DNA of 64,000 nt from Bacillota bacterium (GTDB lineage: Bacteria; Bacillota; Clostridia; Acetivibrionales; DTU013): positions 62,001 through 126,000 of the forward strand of contig JAFABI010000011.1 in NCBI GenBank assembly GCA_023426125.1, given 5' to 3'. The notes beneath the pieces were generated by a model. That model was not told the origin of the DNA. It saw only the letters and a program-made list of their open reading frames with translations, and did not search any database. The first letter of the stretch is position 1. Each line of letters starts with the position of its first letter. This document shows, piece after piece, positions 57,700 to 64,000 of the stretch. Position numbers and translations under genes: made by a program.

Positions 57700-58902
57700 T
57701 CAACTTCTATAGCTGGCGTTTATTTTGACATAATCATAAGAGAAATCACAGGTCCACATATGGTCCGAATAGACGCCCTTATTCAGCTTTACAAGGATTT
57801 TCACTTCTTTTTCGTGCAGGATCTCCTTTGCCTTCTGTTCATCAAAATCCACTGCACTGCCGCTTTTGCAAACCAGAAGACTGCCGATATAAATATCTAC
57901 GTAGGCGGGATCAAACTCAGCGCCTGAATATCCTGCGGCAGTTATAATCCTGCCCCAGTTTGCGTCCTCCCCGAAAATTGCGGTCTTTACAAGGGGGGAT
58001 CTGGCGATTGTGCTTGCTGCCTTGTAAGCATCTTCTTCATTAGCCGCGCCTTCCACCGCGATTTCCACCAGCTTGGTGGCTCCTTCGCCATCTCTGGCAA
58101 TCAATCTTGACAAAGACGTGCAAACAAGCTCCAGCCCGCTTTTGAATTTCTCATAATCCTCGTCCTCATTCACGATACCGGCATTGTCTGCAAGGCCGTT
58201 TGCCATGATGATAACCATGTCGCAGACACTGGTATCGCCATCGACGGATACCCGGTTAAAGGTATGCTTGATGGTATCCTTCAAAGCTTTGTCCAGGAGC
58301 CTTCTGGATATGTTTACATCCGTGGTTATGACGCCGATCATTGTGGCCATATTGGGGTGTATCATTCCCGAGCCCTTGGCCATGCCGCCGATGATAACCT
58401 TACAGTCCTGTATTTCCATTTCTACGGCAATCTCCTTATGAAGGAGATCCGTAGTCATAATGGCCTCCTGGGCGTCATGTCCGCCGTCCGGATCCATTCC
58501 TTCCACCAGTTCTTCTATACCGGCTTTTATGGCAGCCATATCAAGAGGTTTGCCGATGACGCCTGTTGAGCCTACAAGGATGTCTTCCGGAGTGCAATCC
58601 AGAAGCTGTGCCGCCGTAGCCGCTATTTCCTTGGCATCCTTATAACCCTGTTCGCCTACGCAGGCATTTGCATTGCCGCTGTTGATGATCAGGGCGTTGG
58701 CATATCCGCTTTTGATATGTTCCATGGTTACTTGAAGAGAATGGCCTTTAACTTTGTTTGTAGTAAAAACTCCTGCGGCAGCAGCACTGTCTTCAGAACA
58801 AATGATTGCAAGATCCTTTTTACCGTCTTTTTTCAAACCGCATGCCACGCCAGTTGCAAAAAAACCTTCGGGAGCCGTTATTCCTCCATTTATTACCTGC
58901 AT
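57700..58902 (-). CDS. argJ: ArgJ glutamate N-acetyltransferase / N-acetylglutamate synthase
   Basis: A 400-residue ArgJ precursor that autocleaves before the nucleophilic Thr in MATMIGVITTD and then transfers acetyl groups between N-acetylornithine and glutamate in arginine biosynthesis. Other markers are EGFFATGVACGLKKDGKKD at the start, INSGNANACVGEQG, and DGDTSVCDM. Length is typical. AGGTGAATC precedes the ATG. No other arg genes are nearby. Confidence 0.93.
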   Translation of the reverse strand: MQVINGGITAPEGFFATGVACGLKKDGKKDLAIICSEDSAAAAGVFTTNKVKGHSLQVTMEHIKSGYANALIINSGNANACVGEQGYKDAKEIAATAAQLLDCTPEDILVGSTGVIGKPLDMAAIKAGIEELVEGMDPDGGHDAQEAIMTTDLLHKEIAVEMEIQDCKVIIGGMAKGSGMIHPNMATMIGVITTDVNISRRLLDKALKDTIKHTFNRVSVDGDTSVCDMVIIMANGLADNAGIVNEDEDYEKFKSGLELVCTSLSRLIARDGEGATKLVEIAVEGAANEEDAYKAASTIARSPLVKTAIFGEDANWGRIITAAGYSGAEFDPAYVDIYIGSLLVCKSGSAVDFDEQKAKEILHEKEVKILVKLNKGVYSDHMWTCDFSYDYVKINASYRS

Positions 58903-59036
58903 CTAGATTCACCTCATATTTAGTTTAAGGAAATTTTCTCTCCTTTATGTCTTGAACATTTAAATTATACATAAATGTCGATTGCTATTCAACAAAATAC
59001 GCAAAATATGTTGATAAATTCATCCTGCGGGTCCCC

Positions 59037-59065
59037 TTGACACCTGAAAGCATATACGGTATTAT
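59037..59065 (+). promoter_or_regulatory. Sigma-A-type promoter of the T-box / valS operon
   Basis: TTGACA (59037-59042), exactly 17 bp, TATTAT (59060-59065). It lies about 30 bp before the T-box leader. Confidence 0.72.
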
Positions 59066-59097
59066 TTTATATAAATTATATCGAAAATGCGATGAAA

Positions 59098-59374
59098 ATG
59101 AGGAGTAGACAGTGTCTAAAGGCCAACAGAGAGGGAGGATCCCCGGCTGTAAGTCTTCCCGGGCACAGGCTGTTGAAGGTCGCTTTGGAGTTCTGCAGCA
59201 GGCTGCAGCGGTCAGGAACCGTTATTTTCCATTAAGAAGCCCGACAGGAAAGCGGCGTTGCTTTGGCGGTTGAAGCCACAGGCAAATGAAATTCACTTGT
59301 CCGTCGGGAATTTTGGTGGTACCGCGGAGAACAACCCTTCGTCCAATCGATTCTGGACGGAGGGTTTTATTATT
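59098..59374 (+). promoter_or_regulatory. T-box riboswitch, valine-specific
   Basis: The leader has an AGAGAGG stem I segment, a specifier-loop region around GTTGAAGGTCGCTTTGG with GTC (59179-59181) as the likely valine codon, the conserved T-box TGGTGGTACCGCG (59314-59326), and a terminator CCCTTCGTCCA / TGGACGGAGGG (59335-59364) with a T-run. Uncharged tRNA-Val would stabilise the antiterminator and raise expression of the downstream small membrane protein and valS. The specifier assignment is by eye and fits the downstream gene. Confidence 0.92.
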
Positions 59375-59396
59375 GGTTTGGAAAGGAGCAAAGTCA

Positions 59397-59639
59397 ATGC
59401 TTGCAGCTAAGATACTGGCTTTTATATTTTTAGCGGCGGGTTTCGGTACGGTGTTTACTGCCCGAAAGATTGTCGGAAAATATCAACTGGACAGGAATAC
59501 GAAATGTGATTTTGAGCATGACATGACGGAGGAAGAGCTGTCGAAATACAAGTTCGACAGAGCGACGGTCAATGTGAAAACCATCGGGATGCTGGTGTCC
59601 ATTCCCGGATTGGTTTTAATCCTTATCGCCTTTCGATAG
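59397..59639 (+). CDS. Small two-helix membrane protein before valS
   Basis: An 80-residue protein with a hydrophobic segment at each end (AKILAFIFLAAGFGTVFTA and VKTIGMLVSIPGLVLILIAF) and a charged middle (FEHDMTEEELSKYKFDRATV). GAAAGGAG precedes ATG 59397. It lies between the T-box and valS and therefore is under valine-tRNA control. The function is unknown. The frame extends upstream into the T-box terminator, which is not coding. Confidence 0.65.
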   Translation: MLAAKILAFIFLAAGFGTVFTARKIVGKYQLDRNTKCDFEHDMTEEELSKYKFDRATVNVKTIGMLVSIPGLVLILIAFR

Positions 59640-59723
59640 GGGAAAAATCCCTTGTCAGGCAGCCGGCAGCTAAAGCAATGAATGCAAGATTATTACGGAG
59701 CATTGAGAAAGGTGTGTGTAGAC

Positions 59724-62438
59724 ATGGAAGAAATCAACAATCTGGCGAAAACCTATGATCCGAAACAGGTTGAGGACAGGCTGTACAAGGACTGGCAGGA
59801 AAAAGGCTATTTTCATGCAAAAATTGACCCTGGCAAAAAGCCCTTCACGATCGTGATACCGCCGCCCAATATTACGGGCCAGCTGCATATGGGGCATGCA
59901 ATGGACAACATCCCCCAGGACATCCTGATACGGTGGAAAAGAATGCAGGGCTACTGTGCCCTCTGGGTCCCGGGGACCGATCATGCCAGCATCGCAACCG
60001 AGGCGAAAATCGTTGACGCCATGGCAAAGGAAGGCCTCACCAAAGAGATGGTGGGCAGGGAAAAGTACCTTGAAAGAGCCTGGGAATGGCGAAAGGTCTA
60101 CGGCGGCAGGATTGTGGAGCAGCTTAAGAAGCTTGGCTGTTCCTGCGACTGGGAACGTGAGAGGTTCACCATGGACGATGGGCTGTCCAACGCCGTAAAG
60201 GAAGTTTTTCTGAGGCTCTACAACAAAGGGCTTATATACAAGGGCGAAAGGATAACCAACTGGTGTCCCAAATGCAACACTTCAATCTCGGATATTGAAG
60301 TTGAATACGAAGAAAAGGAAGGCAGCTTCTGGCATATAAGATACCCGGTGAAGGGCAGCAGCGAGTTTGTAACGGTTGCTACCACAAGACCTGAGACCAT
60401 GCTTGGCGATACTGCGGTGGCAGTACATCCCGAGGATGAACGGTATGGACATCTGGTGGGTAAAACGGTGGTTCTTCCGCTGATGAACAGGGAGATACCG
60501 GTGATCGCAGATACTTATGTAGATAAAGAGTTCGGGACAGGGGTGGTTAAAATCACGCCGGCCCATGATCCCAATGACTTTGAAGTAGGAATGAGGCATA
60601 ATCTGCCTTTTATAAATGTTATCAGCAACAATGCAGTAATGAATGAGAACGCCCGGCAATATGCCGGAATGGACAGGTACGAAGCAAGGAAGCAGATTGT
60701 CAAGGATCTTGAGAGCCTGGATTTTCTCGTAAAAATCGAGCCGCACAAGCATAATGTGGGCACCTGCCAGAGATGCTCCACCGTGGTGGAGCCGATCATT
60801 TCCAAGCAGTGGTACGTAAAGATGAAGCCCCTTGCGGAGCCCGCCATTGAAGTGGTGAAAAACGACACCATAAAGTTTGTGCCTGAAAGGTTCTCCAAGA
60901 TCTATTTCAACTGGATGGAAAACATACAGGATTGGTGTATCTCAAGACAGCTCTGGTGGGGACACAGGATTCCCGCATATTATTGCCAGGAATGCGGATA
61001 TATGGCTGTTGACAGGGAGATGCCGGATGTTTGTCCCAAGTGCGGCAGCACCCGGTTCGAACAGGATCCCGATACCCTGGACACCTGGTTCAGCTCCGCC
61101 CTCTGGCCTTTTTCCACCCTGGGCTGGCCCGAAGAGACGGAGGAGCTGAAGTTCTTCTATCCCACGGATGTCCTTGTAACCGGCTATGACATCATCTTCT
61201 TCTGGGTTGCCAGGATGATATTCTCAGGGATGGAGCACATGGGAAGGGAGCCTTTCCAATATGTCCTCATCCACGGATTGTGCAGGGACGCCCAGGGAAG
61301 GAAAATGAGCAAATCTCTCGGCAACGGCATTGATCCCCTGGAAATCATCGACCGGTATGGGACGGATGCCCTGAGGTTTGCCCTGACCATAGGCAATTCT
61401 CCCGGAAACGACCTGAGGTTCTCTACGGAGAAGGTTGAAGCCAGCAGGAACTTTGCAAACAAGATATGGAATGCTTCCAGGTTTGTCCTGATGAATTTTG
61501 ACGAAGGCGTGGATTTTGCCGGCGTAGATCCTGAAAAATTCACCGCTGCCGACCGGTGGATATTGAGCAGGGTAAATTCGGTGATTGTCGAAGTTACCGA
61601 AAATATGGAAAAGTTCGAGTTCGGTATAGCTCTTCAGAAGATCTATGAATTTATCTGGGAGGAATTCTGCGACTGGTATATTGAGCTTGTGAAGCCAAGG
61701 CTTTATGACAGGGATGATGCTACCAGGCTGGAGGCACAGTATGTATTGAACCATACCCTCGGTATCGCCATGCAGCTTTTGCATCCTTTCATGCCTTTTA
61801 TAACAGAGGAGATATACCTGCACTTAATTGATGAGGGAGGCACCTCTCCCGCCAACCGGCAGGACGCCGGGGAAGGTTGTGCTTTGAAAAATTCCGATAC
61901 GGACCGAAGCATTATGGTCTCCAGCTGGCCTGAATACAGGGAGGATCACAGCTTCCCGGGCTATGCGGAAAAAATGGCGCTGGTGATGAACGCCATCAAG
62001 GCCATCCGGAATATCAGGGTGGAAATGAACGTTCCGCCGTCAAGAAAAGCCAAAGCAGTCTTTGTGACGAATGCTGAAGCCGGCGCTGTCCTAAGCGACA
62101 GCAGAAAGTTTTTTGAGCGCCTGGCCGGCATCTCGGATATCACCGTTCAAAAGGACAAAGGCGGAATCTCGCCCGATGCCGTAGCGGCCATTATTCCCGG
62201 TGTTGAAATTTACATCCCTCTGGAAGATCTGATTGATATTGAAAAGGAGATCGAAAGGCTGGAGAAGGAAAAGGCAAATCTTCAAAAGGAACTGGACAGG
62301 GTGGACGGCAAGCTGGGCAATGAAGGTTTTGTAGCCAAAGCGCCTCCGAAGGTCATCGAAGAAGAAAAGGCCAAGAGAGAGAAGTACAGGGATATGTACG
62401 GCAAGGTGGTTGAAAGGCTGAACAGCCTGAAAAAATAA
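59724..62438 (+). CDS. valS: Valyl-tRNA synthetase
   Basis: A 904-residue class I aminoacyl-tRNA synthetase charging tRNA-Val. HIGH motif: PPNITGQLHMGHAMDN. KMSKS motif: RKMSKSLGN. The editing domain (about 200-350) has TTRPETMLGDTAVAVHPED. The C-terminal coiled-coil (IDIEKEIERLEKEKANLQKE) is typical of ValRS. ATG 59724 is behind AAAGGTG. The earlier GTG or TTG frames at 59682 have no good site. The T-box upstream controls it. Confidence 0.97.
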   Translation: MEEINNLAKTYDPKQVEDRLYKDWQEKGYFHAKIDPGKKPFTIVIPPPNITGQLHMGHAMDNIPQDILIRWKRMQGYCALWVPGTDHASIATEAKIVDAMAKEGLTKEMVGREKYLERAWEWRKVYGGRIVEQLKKLGCSCDWERERFTMDDGLSNAVKEVFLRLYNKGLIYKGERITNWCPKCNTSISDIEVEYEEKEGSFWHIRYPVKGSSEFVTVATTRPETMLGDTAVAVHPEDERYGHLVGKTVVLPLMNREIPVIADTYVDKEFGTGVVKITPAHDPNDFEVGMRHNLPFINVISNNAVMNENARQYAGMDRYEARKQIVKDLESLDFLVKIEPHKHNVGTCQRCSTVVEPIISKQWYVKMKPLAEPAIEVVKNDTIKFVPERFSKIYFNWMENIQDWCISRQLWWGHRIPAYYCQECGYMAVDREMPDVCPKCGSTRFEQDPDTLDTWFSSALWPFSTLGWPEETEELKFFYPTDVLVTGYDIIFFWVARMIFSGMEHMGREPFQYVLIHGLCRDAQGRKMSKSLGNGIDPLEIIDRYGTDALRFALTIGNSPGNDLRFSTEKVEASRNFANKIWNASRFVLMNFDEGVDFAGVDPEKFTAADRWILSRVNSVIVEVTENMEKFEFGIALQKIYEFIWEEFCDWYIELVKPRLYDRDDATRLEAQYVLNHTLGIAMQLLHPFMPFITEEIYLHLIDEGGTSPANRQDAGEGCALKNSDTDRSIMVSSWPEYREDHSFPGYAEKMALVMNAIKAIRNIRVEMNVPPSRKAKAVFVTNAEAGAVLSDSRKFFERLAGISDITVQKDKGGISPDAVAAIIPGVEIYIPLEDLIDIEKEIERLEKEKANLQKELDRVDGKLGNEGFVAKAPPKVIEEEKAKREKYRDMYGKVVERLNSLKK

Positions 62439-62454
62439 AAGCAAAGTCAAAAAA

Positions 62455-62486
62455 TGCAAGAGGAAAGATTTCCTCTTGCATTTTTT
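62455..62486 (+). terminator. Rho-independent terminator after valS
   Basis: TGCAAGAGGAAA (62455-62466), GA, TTTCCTCTTGCA (62469-62480), then TTTTTT. Perfect arms, a very strong terminator. Confidence 0.9.
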
Positions 62487-62534
62487 GTTCCGTTGTGCTA
62501 TGATATTTTCAATATTATTTTAATATGGATATCG

Positions 62535-62617
62535 GAACCACCTGGTAGTGGTTCACAAAACAGCATTGAAGCTTTTCGGACATTAGGCACGGCTGCCGTC
62601 TGGAAAGCTTTTTTATT
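62535..62617 (+). promoter_or_regulatory. Hairpin-plus-terminator leader of the NifB-like gene
   Basis: First hairpin: GAACCAC (62535-62541), six-base loop CTGGTA, GTGGTTC (62548-62554). Second: AAGCTTTTCGGAC (62569-62581) pairs with GTCTGGAAAGCTT (62598-62610) and is followed by a T-run, a terminator just before the gene. Such an arrangement can be an antitermination control. The adjacent ANTAR regulator gene is a candidate effector. Confidence 0.5.
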
Positions 62618-62670
62618 TGTTAAAAACGGGTTTCAGCCAGGATAAGAAGCAACAGAAGGAGGAGATAAAT

Positions 62671-63471
62671 ATGTTGCAAAGTGAATATTCAAAAACATAT
62701 ATACAGTCTGATAGCAGAGCGGTAGCAAACAGAATAATTACCCGGTGGTATGACGAATTGCAGCTGAATGTCGCTCCGACCTGCAATATGCTGTGCAATT
62801 TCTGCTCAAAGGGCAGCGACTGTATCTGCAACGGCAATGATCCCAGTTATCACAGCAGGATGTTTACTCCCAGACAGGCGGTTAATTGGGCGGTCAGTAC
62901 GATTTCAAAGGACAAGAGGATAAAGGTGGTAAAAATATCGGGACCGGGCGAACCCCTGGGCAGCAGCCAGACCTTTGAGGTGATGAAGCGCCTTGGACAG
63001 AAGCTGCCCGAGGTGATTTTCGGCATCAGCACCAACGGGCTGCGCCTTGAGGAAAAGGCAGAAGCCCTGGAGTCCATGGGAGTGAGGCTGGTTACCATCG
63101 CAATCAATGCGGTCAGGCCGGAAACCATCACAAAGCTTTATTCAAAGCTTATACTGGACAATGATATCATTTCTGGCCCGGGCCTGTCCGCCATTTTGCA
63201 CGATAGGCAGATGAAGGGCCTGAGGAAGTGCATCCGGCTGGGGATGACGGTGAACGTGAATACGGTTTATTTCCCTGGAATCAATGATGAGGATATCGAA
63301 CTTATAGCCCAACTGTGCAAAGACAGCGGTATTGCGTCAATGTGCCTGATCGCAGGCTTCCCCGGAGGGAAATTTGCCCGGATGAGAGTGCCTTCTGTTA
63401 CGGACATGGTGGCCATGCAGCAGAAAATAGGGAAAATACTGCCCGAAGTCCAGATAAGGACATTTATTTGA
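62671..63471 (+). CDS. NifB-like radical SAM protein
   Basis: A 266-residue radical SAM protein. The SAM cluster motif is in NVAPTCNMLCNFCSKGSDC (CxxxCxxC), and KISGPGEPLGSSQTFEVMK follows the NifB pattern. NifB builds the iron-sulfur core of the nitrogenase cofactor. The N-terminal HPCF motif and C-terminal CRADA motif that hold the extra iron-sulfur clusters in true NifB are not seen, so the exact role is uncertain. AGGAGG precedes ATG 62671. The ANTAR gene lies 41 bp downstream. Confidence 0.65.
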   Translation: MLQSEYSKTYIQSDSRAVANRIITRWYDELQLNVAPTCNMLCNFCSKGSDCICNGNDPSYHSRMFTPRQAVNWAVSTISKDKRIKVVKISGPGEPLGSSQTFEVMKRLGQKLPEVIFGISTNGLRLEEKAEALESMGVRLVTIAINAVRPETITKLYSKLILDNDIISGPGLSAILHDRQMKGLRKCIRLGMTVNVNTVYFPGINDEDIELIAQLCKDSGIASMCLIAGFPGGKFARMRVPSVTDMVAMQQKIGKILPEVQIRTFI

Positions 63472-63512
63472 GGCTTTTGGCCACAGTATTTTTAGGGAGG
63501 GAGGCTGAATAG

Positions 63513-64000
63513 ATGAATTCTGCCAAATTCATAGTATCGGGCCAGGACAAAAAACAACTGGCAGTGGTGAAAAATACGTTAACTTCAAACGGATATATTT
63601 TTATCGGCTATTCCAGCGATCCCACGAACCTGCTGAGGCATGTAAGGGGTATGCAGCCGGACCTGCTGATTTTTGAGCTTTCAGGCAGCTTCAAGGAGCT
63701 GAAGCAGTCGATCCGGGTGATTGACGAAGAATTGCTGGCTGCCTGTATCCTGCTGCTGGATTCAAGAAACGACGAAGTGTTTGAATTTCTTAAGACCACA
63801 CGGATTGCATCTTATTTGTCAAAGCCTGTGATCGATGACGTATTGCTGCAGATCGTCGACCTGTCCATGTCCAATTTTTTAAGGATCAAGGAATATGAAG
63901 ATAAGCTGAGGCAGCTGAACAACACGCTGGAGAACAGAAAAGTCATTGAAAAGGCGAAGTGGATCCTGGTGGAACAGGATGGATATACGGAAATGGACGC
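63513..64000 (+). CDS. ANTAR-domain response regulator (partial, cut by window edge)
   Basis: At least 162 residues. A receiver-like domain (1-118) is followed by a coiled-coil (RIKEYEDKLRQLNNTLENRK) and the start of an ANTAR RNA-binding domain (KVIEKAKWILVEQDGYTEMD). ANTAR proteins bind paired hairpins in mRNA leaders and prevent termination. In the receiver, the phospho-acceptor position reads LLIFEL, with Glu for Asp, and the N-terminal acidic pair is VSGQD, so it is probably not phosphorylated normally. YLSKPV keeps the lysine. GGGAGGGAGG precedes the ATG. The C-terminus is outside the window. Confidence 0.78.
   Translation, partial: MNSAKFIVSGQDKKQLAVVKNTLTSNGYIFIGYSSDPTNLLRHVRGMQPDLLIFELSGSFKELKQSIRVIDEELLAACILLLDSRNDEVFEFLKTTRIASYLSKPVIDDVLLQIVDLSMSNFLRIKEYEDKLRQLNNTLENRKVIEKAKWILVEQDGYTEMD

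Noticed and set aside
1..64000. CRISPR arrays, tRNA and rRNA genes
   Set aside because: No regularly spaced direct repeats of CRISPR size and no tRNA T-arm signatures were recognised on reading both strands. A dedicated scan was not possible here.

Overview
The window looks like a chromosomal segment of a clostridial Firmicute, probably an anaerobic and possibly diazotrophic one. The signs are strong AGGAGG-type ribosome binding sites with some GTG and TTG starts, a T-box leader before valS, a fatty acyl-ACP thioesterase, an Amidase_6 protein, ROK repressors, and a NifB-like radical SAM gene at the right edge. Assignments come from reading motifs by eye. No database search was run.

Left edge (1-4.7 kb) is accessory DNA. 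It holds a possibly frameshifted ORF, an XRE antitoxin beside the stump of a RelE/HigB-type toxin, a truncated GNAT acetyltransferase behind a terminator-like leader, a visibly GC-richer HTH / LytTR regulator / GHKL kinase set, and a lipoprotein start joined to half of a dapF gene.

4.8-10 kb: polyphosphate kinase (ppk) and exopolyphosphatase (ppx) on the minus strand, separated by a long palindrome, with 6-phosphofructokinase divergent to them. 10-19 kb: a carbohydrate locus on the plus strand with a ROK repressor, a lipoprotein binding protein, two permeases, a PHP hydrolase, two Gfo/Idh/MocA dehydrogenases and an alkaline-phosphatase-superfamily enzyme. 19-22 kb (minus): PiT phosphate transporter plus its DUF47/PhoU-like partner, then an acyl-ACP thioesterase. 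22.5-27.3 kb: a single 1604-residue protein combining a DnaQ-like exonuclease, a RecQ-type helicase and a UvrD-type helicase. After it come 1.4 kb with no intact gene, only mobile-element scars.

28.7-35.6 kb: a chemosensory operon cheY-cheA-cheW-mcp-cheR-cheB with no flagellar genes nearby. 36-45 kb: a GH38/GH57-like protein, a membrane-anchored protein, a PHP phosphatase, a hybrid histidine kinase, PIN-PhoH and a small lysine-rich protein. 45-50.5 kb: a GGDEF-EAL protein, then a three-gene module (GspE_N/CheX-like protein, CheY, CBS-PAS-CheA-like kinase). 50.6-53.6 kb: ROK repressor, PIG-L deacetylase and an atypical NagB-like protein. 54-58.9 kb: a zinc phospholipase-C-like protein, a GT4 glycosyltransferase, an amidase, a zinc ribbon, a CheW and argJ. 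59-64 kb: T-box, small membrane protein, valS, a NifB-like radical SAM protein, and a partial ANTAR regulator.

The most notable pattern is regulatory. Five promoters (for pit, the GH38-like gene, the membrane-anchored gene, phoH and the GGDEF-EAL gene) share one architecture: TTAA-type hexamers repeated at exactly 11 bp, then exactly 9 bp, then a TAAAAT-like -10. This fits PhoP/PhoB boxes, and with ppk, ppx, pit and phoH present the window reads as part of a phosphate-starvation regulon that reaches c-di-GMP signalling. A second pattern is a family of short inverted-repeat elements: one copy sits in the leader of a Pho-type transcript and one is read through as coding sequence in the GGDEF-EAL protein.
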